Shown: positions 37,320 through 45,704 of the stretch, piece after piece
How positions within the stretch are numbered: the stretch's first letter is position 1
Layout: every line of letters starts with the position of its first letter
NCBI GenBank assembly: GCA_964441025.1
Contig: CAYTXG010000005.1
Span: 41,681-105,680, forward strand
Source: JAAZIN01 sp964441025
Lineage (GTDB): Bacteria > Bacillota > Dethiobacteria > DTU022
Reading direction: 5' to 3'
DNA length: 64,000 bases
Notes under the pieces: generated by a model
The model's input: only the letters and a program-made list of their open reading frames with translations
Told to the model about the DNA's origin: nothing
The model's database searches: none
Position numbers and translations under genes: made by a program

Positions 37320-39078
37320 AAAAATTATTGTCAACTGCAACAATCGGGCCACGCGGGTGGCTATATTGGAGAGCGGCAAGCTGGTGGAACTTTACATTGA
37401 GCGGCCGCTGGAACATCGCATTATCGGCAACCTGTTCAAGGGGATTGTCGCCAATGTTCTTCCGGGAATGCAGGCGGCATTTGTGGATATCGGACTGGAG
37501 AAAAACGCCTTTCTTTATGTTGATGATGTTTACACCGATCTGTTCAACGATGAAAAGCCTCCCCCCTCCCGCTCTGCAATTGACAAGCTGCTTAAAGTGG
37601 GCGAGGAAATCGTAGTGCAGGTGGTTAAGGAACCATTCGGGAGCAAGGGCGCCAGGGTGACGGGTCAGGTCACTCTTCCCGGTCGTTACCTTGTCCTCGT
37701 GCCCGGCGCGGATTATATTGGGGTGTCCAGGCGCATCGAGAGCCAGGTGGAAAAAGAGAGGCTGCGGCGCGAAGCCGAAAAGATTCGCCCTCCCGAGATG
37801 GGCTTGATTGTTCGCACGGTGGCTGAAGGTGCTGACGAGCTCTCTCTTAAACAGGATCTGGAATTTTTGGTGCAACTGTGGCACCGCGTTCTGGCCCGCT
37901 TCCAGCAGAAAACAGCGCCGGCCATTCTGTACCAGGATCTGGCCTTGACCTGCCGTATTGCCCGCGACCTTTTTGTGGAGGATTTTAACAGTTTCCTCAT
38001 CGACAATGAACATGAATATGAGAAAGTGCGCGAAATCCTGGATTGTTTTTCGCCGCAGCTAAAAAACAAGGTCAGCTACTACAATCGCGCCGAGCCTATC
38101 TTTGAGCGCTTTGATGTGGAAAAAGAGCTTGAAAAGGCGCTCCAGGGCCAGGTCTGGCTGAAAAGCGGCGGCTACCTGGTCTTTGATGAAACAGAAGCGC
38201 TGACCGTCATCGATGTGAATACGGGCCGCTATACGGGACGGCGCAACCTTGCCGATACAATTTTAAAAACAAACCTGGAAGCGGCTGAAGAGATCGCCCG
38301 CCAGATTCGTTTGCGTGATATTGGCGGGATCATTATCGTAGATTTTATTGATATGGCCATTGAGGATCACCGCCAGAAAGTTTTAGGCAGACTTAATGAA
38401 TCCATCAGGCAGGACCGGACTAAAACATACGTCCTGGGGCTGACCAGCCTGGGCCTTGTGGAGATGACACGCAAGAAAGTGCGCCAGGACCTGGCCGAGG
38501 TACTGCAGCAGCATTGCCCTTACTGCAATGGCAGGGGACGGGTTTTGACGCCGCTGACCGCCTCTATCCGTATTGAGCGGGAGCTGAGAAAGGCGATTCA
38601 GAAGCCGCCGCAGGAAGCGATCCTGGTGGAGATGCATCATGAAGTTGCCTCCATAATAATCGGTACCGGCGGCAGCAACCTAAAAAAAATGGAAGAGGAG
38701 CTGGGCAAGCATATCTTCATCCGCGGCGCCGAAGATATGCATATTGAACAATATCGGATTATTGCTGCGGGAAGCTTGAAAGAGATTGAAAAGCTGGCCT
38801 TCCCTGTTTCGCAGGGTGATCTGATCGAGCTCTTTATTGAGGAGCCCCATACCAGCGCCCCGGGCAACGGCATTGCCCGGCTGCGCGGTTATGTGATCAA
38901 TGTAGCCGGCGCCGGTGAGAGGGTGGGCCAGACAGTGAAAACCGAGATTACCGAAGTCTGCAGGACCTTTGCCCGCGCGGTTCCTGTTGCAACAGGCAAG
39001 AAAAAGCGCAGGCGCCCCTTTGCAAAAAGCCGCTCCGCATCAAAGCTGCGGTTTGACAAAGACGGCGGCGCATGCTAA
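37312..39078 (+). CDS. rng: Ribonuclease G/E
   Basis: 588 residues from ATG 37312, with GAAGGAGGTGA 9 bases upstream. An S1 RNA-binding domain (about 36-120), then the RNase E/G catalytic region with the two metal-binding aspartates in TVIDVNTGR and IVDFIDM, and the zinc-link CPYCNGRG. The C-terminus continues with about 130 residues including a basic tail (KKKRRRPFAKS). It cleaves single-stranded A/U-rich RNA 5' end-dependently and matures rRNA. The rplU leader follows. Confidence 0.95.
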   Translation: MDKKIIVNCNNRATRVAILESGKLVELYIERPLEHRIIGNLFKGIVANVLPGMQAAFVDIGLEKNAFLYVDDVYTDLFNDEKPPPSRSAIDKLLKVGEEIVVQVVKEPFGSKGARVTGQVTLPGRYLVLVPGADYIGVSRRIESQVEKERLRREAEKIRPPEMGLIVRTVAEGADELSLKQDLEFLVQLWHRVLARFQQKTAPAILYQDLALTCRIARDLFVEDFNSFLIDNEHEYEKVREILDCFSPQLKNKVSYYNRAEPIFERFDVEKELEKALQGQVWLKSGGYLVFDETEALTVIDVNTGRYTGRRNLADTILKTNLEAAEEIARQIRLRDIGGIIIVDFIDMAIEDHRQKVLGRLNESIRQDRTKTYVLGLTSLGLVEMTRKKVRQDLAEVLQQHCPYCNGRGRVLTPLTASIRIERELRKAIQKPPQEAILVEMHHEVASIIIGTGGSNLKKMEEELGKHIFIRGAEDMHIEQYRIIAAGSLKEIEKLAFPVSQGDLIELFIEEPHTSAPGNGIARLRGYVINVAGAGERVGQTVKTEITEVCRTFARAVPVATGKKKRRRPFAKSRSASKLRFDKDGGAC

Positions 39079-39115
39079 AATTCTCGTTGGATTCTTGACT
39101 ACCGCTCGAAGGGGG

Positions 39116-39174
39116 CCTGCAAAGCCGGACTGCTTTTGCGTTGACGGCTGCCTGCTTCGGCGAGTCCCTGCAGG
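39116..39174 (+). promoter_or_regulatory. Probable L21 ribosomal protein leader
   Basis: Nested helices: CCTGCA (39116-39121) pairs with TGCAGG (39169-39174), and GGACT (39127-39131) with AGTCC (39163-39167). The structure ends 13 bases before the rplU ATG, the position of the L21 leader that lets the protein control its own operon in Firmicutes. Not compared with a covariance model. Confidence 0.5.
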
Positions 39175-39187
39175 AAGGGGTAAGGAG

Positions 39188-39508
39188 ATGTACGCTATTA
39201 TCGAGACTGGCGGCAAGCAGTACCGCGTGGAGGAAGGCAAAACTGTGCGCGTAGAGAAGCTGCCTGCAGAAAAGGGAGAAGAGATTGTTTTTGACCGTGT
39301 TCTCCTTTATGGAGGGGGCGGAGAGAACGAAATCGGCTGTCCCTATCTTGAAGGGTGCCGGGTAAGGGGCAGGGTAACGGTTCAGGGGCGGGGGCGCAAG
39401 ATTATTGTTTTCAAGTACAAGCCGAAAAAAAATTATCGCCGCAAGCAGGGCCATCGGCAGCCCTTTACCGAGGTCATGATCAATCAAATTGAGGTTTCTG
39501 CAAAGTAA
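39188..39508 (+). CDS. rplU: 50S ribosomal protein L21
   Basis: 106 residues from ATG 39188, with GGAAGGGG 8-14 bases upstream. It starts MYAIIETGGKQYRV, the L21 hallmark, and has the basic YKPKKNYRRKQGHRQ segment that contacts 23S rRNA. The open frame extends far upstream, but the family start and ribosome binding site fix this one. It is followed by rpmA after 37 bases; the prp (ysxB) gene usual between them in Firmicutes is missing. Confidence 0.97.
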   Translation: MYAIIETGGKQYRVEEGKTVRVEKLPAEKGEEIVFDRVLLYGGGGENEIGCPYLEGCRVRGRVTVQGRGRKIIVFKYKPKKNYRRKQGHRQPFTEVMINQIEVSAK

Positions 39509-39545
39509 ACAGGAGCTATGCATATCAGGGGGAGGTGTTCGGAAA

Positions 39546-39818
39546 ATGGCCCATAAGAAAGGCGGCGGAAGTTCGCGCAACGGCCGTGACAGCAAGGCCA
39601 AGCGTCTTGGGGTAAAAAGGTACGGCGGACAGCTGGTCAGGGCCGGCAGCATCCTCATACGCCAGCGGGGGTGCCGCATCCATCCCGGTGTCAATGTGGG
39701 CAGGGGCAAGGACGATACGCTCTATGCCACCATCGACGGCAAGGTTGTATATGAATACGACAACCGCGCTAAAAAGCAGGTCAGCGTTTATCCGCCGGAG
39801 AGCGAAGCGGTTATATAA
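39546..39818 (+). CDS. rpmA: 50S ribosomal protein L27
   Basis: 90 residues starting MAHKKGGGSSRNGRDS, with GGGGGAGGTG 10 bases upstream. L27 reaches into the peptidyl transferase centre with its N-terminus. Most Firmicute L27 proteins carry a short N-terminal extension cut by Prp; here the extension and the prp gene are both absent, as in Proteobacteria. A strong terminator ends the rplU-rpmA unit. Confidence 0.97.
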   Translation: MAHKKGGGSSRNGRDSKAKRLGVKRYGGQLVRAGSILIRQRGCRIHPGVNVGRGKDDTLYATIDGKVVYEYDNRAKKQVSVYPPESEAVI

Positions 39819-39820
39819 GG

Positions 39821-39844
39821 CCCGGGGAACCCCCGGGTTTTTTT
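39821..39844 (+). terminator. Rho-independent terminator after rpmA
   Basis: CCCGGGG, loop AAC, CCCCGGG, then seven T residues, starting 2 bases after the rpmA stop. Confidence 0.9.
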
Positions 39845-39897
39845 AAAGATGTCAGGGGATTATGAGCAGTTTGTACCGGGCCGGCGGAAGAATATTT

Positions 39898-39927
39898 TTT
39901 TTGGGCGGGGCATGCCTCGCCCAAAAA
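39898..39927. repeat. Palindromic intergenic repeat before obg
   Basis: TTTTTGGGCGGGGCA and TGCCTCGCCCAAAAA pair over 15 bp with a single G-T wobble and no loop spacing. The T-run lies on the 5' side of the stem on both strands, so it is not a normal terminator. It looks like a small mobile palindrome. It lies in the rpmA-obg gap. Confidence 0.55.
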
Positions 39928-39978
39928 TGTCTATTCAGCTGTAACGGTCAGGGCGCCCCGTCCGGGGTGAGGAGGTGT

Positions 39979-41271
39979 TTGGCCATATTTGTCGATGAGA
40001 TATGGCTTGAAGTAAGCGGCGGCAGGGGGGGCAACGGCGCCCTTTCTTTCCGCCGCGAAAAATATATCCCCAGGGGTGGTCCCGATGGCGGCGACGGCGG
40101 AGACGGGGGGAGTGTTTTTCTCATTGTAGATCCCTCCAGGCACAGTTTCCTCGACCTGCGCTACCGGCGCCGCCAAAGGGCCGCCGGCGGGGCGGATGGG
40201 GGCACACAGAAACGGCACGGCCGGCGCGGCGCCGATCTGCTCATACCCGTACCCCCCGGGACCCTTGTCCGCGATGAGCAGGGTCGGCTGCTGGCGGATC
40301 TCACCCTCCCCGATCAAAAAGTCAAGGTGGCTGCAGGGGGAGAGGGCGGCCGCGGCAACAGCCGCTTTGCCACCTCGCGGCATCAGGCGCCCCGACATGC
40401 TGAAAAAGGCCTGCCGGGCGAAGAGCGGAAAATATACCTTGAGCTCAAGCTGCTCGCCCAGGTCGGGCTGGTCGGTTTTCCCAACGCCGGCAAATCAACG
40501 CTGCTCGCCCGAATCTCCTCAGCCCGGCCTAAGATCGCCGGCTACCCCTTTACCACCCTGACACCGCAGCTGGGCATTGTGGAAACAGGGGGGGGAGAGA
40601 ACTTTGTTGTTGCAGATCTGCCCGGGTTGATCACCGGGGCGCATCGCGGTGCGGGCCTTGGCCACCGTTTCCTGAGACATGTGGAGCGCAACCTGCTCCT
40701 GCTGCTGGTTGTAGATCTGGCTCCCGGGGCGCAGCCCCGGGCGGCCGAAGCTTACCTGGGGCTGGTGAGGGAGTTGGAACTTTACAGCAAGCAGCTGGCC
40801 CGCTACCCCCGGATTATAGCCGGCAACAAAATCGATCTGACGGGAGCGGAAGAAAACCTCGATTCTTTACGGCAGGCTGTGGAGGAAGAGGGCGCAGGGG
40901 AGAGGGTGTTCACCATATCCGCAGTAACGGGAGCCGGGACAAAGGAACTTCTCTATACGATTGCAGCAGAGGTCAGGCGCCTTGCCGCGCTGCCGCAAAC
41001 CGTACTCGCGGTGGAAGAGGGGGCAGCCGGGCCCGAAGCCCCGCAGAGGCGGGAGGAGTTTGATATCGAGAAAGGCGACGCCTGCTTCCGTGTTCGCGGT
41101 CTGAACATCGAAAAAGTGGTGGGGCGGACTGATTTTGGAAATGATGAATCGCTGCGGCGCTTTCAGCGTTACTGCCGCCGCTGCGGATTGGAGGCTGAAT
41201 TAAAAAGAATGGGCATCAAAGCAGGAGATAGGGTCTGTATCGGCGAAGAAGAATTTTACTATGAAACATAA
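39979..41271 (+). CDS. obg: GTPase Obg (CgtA)
   Basis: 430 residues from TTG 39979, placed by GAGGAGG just upstream and by the family start (FVDEIWLEVSGGRGGNG). A glycine-rich OBG domain comes first, then the GTPase domain with GFPNAGKSTLL, DLPGLI and GNKIDL, and a C-terminal OCT domain. Obg acts in 50S assembly and stress or sporulation control. The ribosome binding site is only 3 bases from TTG, so initiation may be inefficient. The rplU-rpmA-obg-nadD-yqeK-rsfS order is conserved. Confidence 0.95.
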   Translation: MAIFVDEIWLEVSGGRGGNGALSFRREKYIPRGGPDGGDGGDGGSVFLIVDPSRHSFLDLRYRRRQRAAGGADGGTQKRHGRRGADLLIPVPPGTLVRDEQGRLLADLTLPDQKVKVAAGGEGGRGNSRFATSRHQAPRHAEKGLPGEERKIYLELKLLAQVGLVGFPNAGKSTLLARISSARPKIAGYPFTTLTPQLGIVETGGGENFVVADLPGLITGAHRGAGLGHRFLRHVERNLLLLLVVDLAPGAQPRAAEAYLGLVRELELYSKQLARYPRIIAGNKIDLTGAEENLDSLRQAVEEEGAGERVFTISAVTGAGTKELLYTIAAEVRRLAALPQTVLAVEEGAAGPEAPQRREEFDIEKGDACFRVRGLNIEKVVGRTDFGNDESLRRFQRYCRRCGLEAELKRMGIKAGDRVCIGEEEFYYET

Positions 41272-41288
41272 AATATGTAAAGGGGTTT

Positions 41289-41945
41289 GTGCCTTTGCCT
41301 TTACCACCCAACTGTAGGCCCGGCCCGCTTAACATAGGTCTTATGGGCGGGACCTTTGATCCCATACACATGGGCCACCTTGTTACAGCCGAAGAAGCAA
41401 GGCAGCAATTTTCCCTGGACTATGTAATTTTTATTCCCGCAGGGCTCCCGCCCCACAAGGAGAAGGAGCATGTATCGCCGGCAGAGCACCGCTGCCTCAT
41501 GACCACCCTGGCGGTAATGTCAAACCCTTCTTTTATTGTCTCCCGGCTGGAGGTGGATAAAGATGAGCCCTCCTACACCATAGATACGGTCCGCCACTTC
41601 ACCACCTCAAGCACCCCCGGGACGAACCTCTTCTTTATCACCGGTGCCGATGCCATCATGGATATACTCACCTGGAAAGACTATCCCGAGCTGATCAGGC
41701 TCTGTACCTTTATTGCCGTTTCGCGTCCCGAGTATCCCCTGGACAGGCTGAGTGAAATAACGGGCAGCCTATCCATGGAGCTCCGCACAAAGATTCACCT
41801 GCTTGAGATACCGGCCCTGGCCATATCATCTACATTTATCCGCAAAAGGACCGCCCTGGGCAAGACAATCAAGTACCTTACTCCGGAACCGGTGGAGCAG
41901 TATATTAAAAAACATGGTCTTTATAAAAATAGTTTGTTAACGTGA
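41289..41945 (+). CDS. nadD: Nicotinate-nucleotide adenylyltransferase
   Basis: 218 residues from GTG 41289 (AAAGGGG upstream). GGTFDPIHMGHL carries the HxGH nucleotidyl-transferase motif, and AISSTFIRKR near the C-terminus is the second signature. It makes deamido-NAD from nicotinate mononucleotide and ATP. It starts 17 bases after obg. The first 14 residues (rich in Pro) are not typical; a start nearer NIGLMGG has no suitable codon. Confidence 0.95.
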   Translation: MPLPLPPNCRPGPLNIGLMGGTFDPIHMGHLVTAEEARQQFSLDYVIFIPAGLPPHKEKEHVSPAEHRCLMTTLAVMSNPSFIVSRLEVDKDEPSYTIDTVRHFTTSSTPGTNLFFITGADAIMDILTWKDYPELIRLCTFIAVSRPEYPLDRLSEITGSLSMELRTKIHLLEIPALAISSTFIRKRTALGKTIKYLTPEPVEQYIKKHGLYKNSLLT

Positions 41946-41960
41946 TAAATAGGTTATAAT
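41934..41960 (+). promoter_or_regulatory. Probable promoter of the RRM protein gene
   Basis: A perfect TATAAT (41955-41960) with TTGTTA 15 bases upstream, overlapping the end of nadD. The spacer is shorter than the ideal 17, so the -35 call is uncertain. Confidence 0.45.
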
Positions 41961-41981
41961 ACTCATGGAGGTGACAGCTTG

Positions 41982-42236
41982 ATGGTAAAAACTCTGTATG
42001 TGGGGAATATCCCCTGGAGCACAACTGAAAGCCAGCTGGAGGAATATTTTGCCCAGTACGGCCAGGTGCTCGGCTGCCGCATTATTACCGAAAGGTCAAC
42101 GGGCCGGTCCAGGGGATACGGGTTCATCGAGGTTAACGAGGATGAGATGGAAGAGATCATGGAGAAAACAAACGGCGCTGATCTCGAAGGTAGAAAAATT
42201 GTGGTGAATGAGGCGAAACCGCGGGAAGACACCTGA
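41982..42236 (+). CDS. RNA-binding protein with a single RRM domain
   Basis: 84 residues from ATG 41982, with GGAGGTGA 8 bases upstream. It is a single RRM: RNP2 is LYVGNI and RNP1 is RGYGFIEV. Small RRM proteins of this type occur in cyanobacteria and scattered other bacteria, and some are cold-induced; the target is unknown. It has its own promoter and sits inside an otherwise conserved nadD-yqeK block, so it looks like an insertion. Confidence 0.93.
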   Translation: MVKTLYVGNIPWSTTESQLEEYFAQYGQVLGCRIITERSTGRSRGYGFIEVNEDEMEEIMEKTNGADLEGRKIVVNEAKPREDT

Positions 42237-42328
42237 GAGGGGAAAAAACGTTTATAAATGATGCAATTTTCCGGACAGTTTAACCCGGCCGGATGCGGTG
42301 GTTTCATGGCAGGCGCGGGAAATATTGC

Positions 42329-42907
42329 ATGGAAATAGAACATTATCGTACATTAATGGAAGAGCGCCTCGGTAAGAAACTTTATCGCCATTCCCTGGGT
42401 GTGGCCGGGGCGGCCTCCGCTCTTGCTGTACGTTACGGGGCGGAAAGGAGCCGCGCCTACCTGGCGGGTTTGCTGCACGACTATGGGAAGGTTTACAGCA
42501 AAGAGGAGCTTTGTCTTAAAGCGGAGTCTCTTGGTCTGCGCCTGGACCGGATCACCCTGTCGGAGAGACGGCTGCTTCACGCACCCGTTGGGGCTGCGCT
42601 GCTGCAGTTTGAGCTGGGGCTGGCAGAGGCCTCCATTATCAGGGCGGTAGCCTATCATACCACCGGGTGCGGAAAGATGACTCTTTTGGAGAAGGTTCTC
42701 TATCTGGCTGATTTGATTGAACCGGGGCGGGATTTTGACGGGGTGGGGGAGCTGAGAAAAATTGCCTTTGATTCCCTTGAGCCTGCTCTACTGACTGCCG
42801 TGAATCAGACGATCCAGTCGGTAATCAGGCGGGGCATGCTGCTCCATCCCCGTTCAGTTCAGTTTCGCAACAGCCTGCTGGATGGCCTTACAGAGAATGG
42901 AGGCTAG
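42329..42907 (+). CDS. yqeK: Symmetrical Ap4A hydrolase YqeK (HD domain)
   Basis: 192 residues from ATG 42329; an upstream ATG at 42293 would add 12 residues. The HD motif is LLHDYGK, and HAPVGA, AVAYHTTG and YLADLIEPGR are typical of YqeK. It hydrolyses diadenosine tetraphosphate to two ADP. It sits between nadD/RRM and rsfS as in other Firmicutes. The ribosome binding site is weak. Confidence 0.92.
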   Translation: MEIEHYRTLMEERLGKKLYRHSLGVAGAASALAVRYGAERSRAYLAGLLHDYGKVYSKEELCLKAESLGLRLDRITLSERRLLHAPVGAALLQFELGLAEASIIRAVAYHTTGCGKMTLLEKVLYLADLIEPGRDFDGVGELRKIAFDSLEPALLTAVNQTIQSVIRRGMLLHPRSVQFRNSLLDGLTENGG

Positions 42908-42910
42908 AAG

Positions 42911-44119
42911 ATGCGCTACAGCAGGTCTTACCTGCTGCAGAAGCCGAAAAAAGTATCTAAACGCAAGCGCAGAATGCTGCTGCTCCTCATTGCGCTCATG
43001 CTGCTTATCCTTACGGTGGCTTTCTCATTTCACCTGATCACTATTTTTCGCTCCTTCCATAACAGCGCCGACTGGGCCCAGTCGCTGCGTCTGCAAAGAG
43101 GCGGTGATGAACGGGTATACCTTCTTTGCGGTATCGATTACTGGGGCGCAAACCCCTACGTGGAAAGGCTCCTGCTGGTGCATCATGATACTCTCGGCGG
43201 GGATGTCAGCCTGCTTTATATTCCCGGTAACACTCTGGTGGAAACCGAAGATCGCGGCCCTGAGCCACTGGGCCAGGCTTACCACCACCTCGGCTGTCCC
43301 CTGTTTATCGAACTGGTGCAGGAGTTGACAGGTATTCCGATCCACCATTACCTGGCGCTTAATTATCAGGGGATAGCCTCTCTGGGGGACTATCTGGGCG
43401 GTGTGGAAAGCGGCGCCTTTTCCGGCGGGGGGGAAGAAGGTGGTTTGCTGCCCCTGCCGGAGGAGCGGTTGAGCGGTTTTGAGCTTTACCGCTATTTTTT
43501 AACAGCGGATTACCGCGAAGCGCCCTGGGAGCAATTGAAAAGACAGCAGCAGGTCCTGGCCCAGCTGTGGAGCAGGGCGGAGGGGAAAAAGGTATGGTCC
43601 TGGCCCAGGATGATCAAAATAGTTGCACCCTTCCTGAAGACGGACCTTTCCTGGCGCGAGCTGACGCAGCTGCGCGATCAATTTGATGAATGCGAATTCG
43701 CCTCGATGAAGCAGCTGATTCTGCCGGGCAAAGAGGGGGTCATCGATGGCTGCCTTTTCTGGGTGCCTGATGAGGAGCTGCTGCCGGATATAGTGCGGCT
43801 GGTCAATGAGGGCTACCTTGTGATTCCCTCCGAGGTGAAGGTGGAGATTCTTAATGGCAGCGGTATCGACGGCCTGGCTTCAGAAGTTGGCGCGCTGCTC
43901 CAGGAGGAAGGTTTCCAGATAATAAAAAAGGGAAATGCCGATCATTTTGACTACATAGATTCCCAGGTGATCGCCCTGGGTGAAATTGTCGATAAGGCGA
44001 GAGCGGTGGCTCTCTATATCCCCGGTTCTTCGATGCTGCACCGGTATGATCCCGAAGCAGCCGTTGATGTAACCGTGATCATTGGCAGCAGCTACAGAGA
44101 ATATCAAAACAGCCCTTAA
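42911..44119 (+). CDS. LytR-CpsA-Psr-like protein with LytR_C domain, catalytic residues degenerate
   Basis: 402 residues. Basic N-terminus, one membrane helix (about 23-45), an LCP-like domain (about 65-280) and a C-terminal LytR_C domain starting near VKVEILNGSG (about 313). LCP enzymes attach wall polymers to peptidoglycan and need conserved Arg and Asp residues; the usual IPRD motif here reads IPGN, and RSDT reads VERL. The fold is recognisable but catalysis is doubtful. It lies between yqeK and rsfS, a common place for such proteins in Clostridia. Confidence 0.75.
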   Translation: MRYSRSYLLQKPKKVSKRKRRMLLLLIALMLLILTVAFSFHLITIFRSFHNSADWAQSLRLQRGGDERVYLLCGIDYWGANPYVERLLLVHHDTLGGDVSLLYIPGNTLVETEDRGPEPLGQAYHHLGCPLFIELVQELTGIPIHHYLALNYQGIASLGDYLGGVESGAFSGGGEEGGLLPLPEERLSGFELYRYFLTADYREAPWEQLKRQQQVLAQLWSRAEGKKVWSWPRMIKIVAPFLKTDLSWRELTQLRDQFDECEFASMKQLILPGKEGVIDGCLFWVPDEELLPDIVRLVNEGYLVIPSEVKVEILNGSGIDGLASEVGALLQEEGFQIIKKGNADHFDYIDSQVIALGEIVDKARAVALYIPGSSMLHRYDPEAAVDVTVIIGSSYREYQNSP

Positions 44120-44140
44120 TTCCCGGAGGAGGTGAAATGC

Positions 44141-44506
44141 TTGTCGGAACCGGCAAGCGGCTCCCGTGAGCTGGCTTTGTGGGCGGCGGAACTCGCTGCG
44201 GAAAAAAAAGCGCAGGATCTGACCCTGCTGGAGGTGGGTAAAATCTCTATTGTTGCCGACTACTTCCTCATCGCCACCGGCGCGACAAGGGTCCAGGTTC
44301 AGACCATCAGCGACTACCTGCTTGAAAATATTAAAGGGCAGGGCCGTTTATTGCTGCGGAAGGAGGGTTACCGGGAGGGTTGGTGGGTTGTCCTCGACTA
44401 CGGTGACCTGGTGGTCCATCTTTTACAGCCGGAAGCGAGAGAGTTCTACCGGTTGGAACGGCTCTGGAGCCGCGCTCCCCGGGTAAGCATCGGGGTCAGC
44501 TCTTGA
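44141..44506 (+). CDS. rsfS: Ribosomal silencing factor RsfS
   Basis: 121 residues from TTG 44141, with GGAGGAGG 8 bases upstream. VADYFLIATG and WWVLDYGDLVVHLL-like text (read here as WWVVLDYGDLVVHL) identify the RsfS/Iojap family. It binds L14 and blocks subunit joining in nutrient stress. It ends the obg-to-rsfS block; 190 bases without an evident gene follow. Confidence 0.95.
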   Translation: MSEPASGSRELALWAAELAAEKKAQDLTLLEVGKISIVADYFLIATGATRVQVQTISDYLLENIKGQGRLLLRKEGYREGWWVVLDYGDLVVHLLQPEAREFYRLERLWSRAPRVSIGVSS

Positions 44507-44696
44507 CATATTGCTTTTAGCGTTATGTCCAACAGCGGCGGTTATGGTCTGATCCGGAAAGCGCCCGGTGCTTTCAAAGATTCCGGGTATCCAATTACAG
44601 CGGTCCTGCAGCAATATATGGAAGCGGCAACGGGGGAAAACCTGTATTCCTGCAGTTGACCCCTGAGAAAGCCGGTCCCCTGCGGCGGTAAAAAGT

Positions 44697-45578
44697 ATGA
44701 CAACAGATGAGATAAAGGATCTTGTAATGTCTTTTTCCCGGCTCGGCGTTAGCCCCGCCGGTGAAGAATATCGCTGCATCATGCTTGAGGATACTGTATT
44801 CCTGGCCCGCGGGCATGGCCTGAAGCGTCGTGCAGTGGAGATTGCCGCCCTGGAGGTGGGAATAATCCCCGAACGGTACCAGCGTAATATCGGTACAGTA
44901 GGTCTCAAGGGTCAGCTCAAATTATTACAGGCGCAGGCCGGTATCGCCGGCGCCGGCGGTCTGGGCGGCTTTGCCGTTGAACTGCTGGCCCGCTGCGGCG
45001 TAGGCGGGCTCACCATCATCGACAGCGACAGTTTTGAGCAGACCAACCTTAACCGCCAGATTTATGCCACTGAGGAAGGCCTTGCATCGGACAAGGCCGC
45101 TGCGGCTGCGCGGCGGGTAAAGGAGATCAATGGCGCCGTAGAGGTAACGGTTTACAGGCGCCGCGGCGATTCAGCCGGCTGGCCGGTGCTGCTGCAGAAC
45201 TGCGATATAGTTCTTGATTGCCTGGACAACCTGCAGAGCCGCTTTACACTTGAAGAAGCCTGCCAGAAGCAGGAGATACCCCTGGTACACGGCGCGATTG
45301 CCGGTTCTATGGGCCAGGTGGCGGTAATCAGCCCGGGCCAACCCCTTTTTTCTGCCATATATGGCCGGCAGGATGCCTGTGAACTTGACCGGGGAGCTGA
45401 AGTGCACCTGGGCAGTCCCTCCTTTACCCCGGCGGCTGTGGCCGCCCGGCAGGTTGCGAAAGCGGTGCAACTGCTGGCCGGACTGTGCCCTTCACCGGAT
45501 CATACCCTGTTGCTCATCGACCTCTTTTCAGCTGAGACCACCTCTATTTCGCTCCACATCAACGGGGCCCGGTCTTGA
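44697..45578 (+). CDS. ThiF/MoeB/HesA family adenylyltransferase
   Basis: 293 residues. The ATP-binding motif GAGGLGG is near 82-88, followed by DSDSFEQTNLNRQ and CDIVLDCLDN, all E1-like. Such enzymes adenylate the C-terminal glycine of ThiS or MoaD-type carriers. About 75 residues precede the E1 core, an N-terminal extension that I do not recognise. No sulfur carrier or zinc CxxC pairs can be seen, so whether it serves thiamin, molybdopterin or another pathway is unknown. Ribosome binding site weak. A perfect hairpin (45571-45593) overlaps its stop. Confidence 0.85.
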   Translation: MTTDEIKDLVMSFSRLGVSPAGEEYRCIMLEDTVFLARGHGLKRRAVEIAALEVGIIPERYQRNIGTVGLKGQLKLLQAQAGIAGAGGLGGFAVELLARCGVGGLTIIDSDSFEQTNLNRQIYATEEGLASDKAAAAARRVKEINGAVEVTVYRRRGDSAGWPVLLQNCDIVLDCLDNLQSRFTLEEACQKQEIPLVHGAIAGSMGQVAVISPGQPLFSAIYGRQDACELDRGAEVHLGSPSFTPAAVAARQVAKAVQLLAGLCPSPDHTLLLIDLFSAETTSISLHINGARS

Positions 45579-45593
45579 AAAAATTTCAAGACC
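45571..45593. repeat. Perfect hairpin at the end of the ThiF-like gene
   Basis: GGTCTTGAAA and TTTCAAGACC pair around AAA. There is no T-run after it, so it is at best a weak terminator; it may act as an mRNA 3' stabiliser. Confidence 0.5.
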
Positions 45594-45632
45594 CGGGTCA
45601 ACCTGTATAAAATCTTACCAATGAATGTGCGC

Positions 45633-45661
45633 TTGACAAGGGCGGCTGCGGTGCGTATAAT
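45633..45661 (+). promoter_or_regulatory. Consensus sigma-A promoter of the leuS leader
   Basis: TTGACA, 17 bases, TATAAT: both boxes match consensus exactly. Transcription should start near 45668, so the RNA would contain the T-box leader, the embedded tRNA-Ala and leuS. Confidence 0.85.
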
Positions 45662-45704
45662 TAATCACGTCACCTTTGGAACAGTTGTACCGGGATAATG
45701 ATTC

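Noticed and set aside
44507..44696. Riboswitch before the ThiF/MoeB-like gene (thiamin or molybdenum cofactor)
   Set aside because: No TPP or Moco riboswitch consensus was found in the 190 bases.
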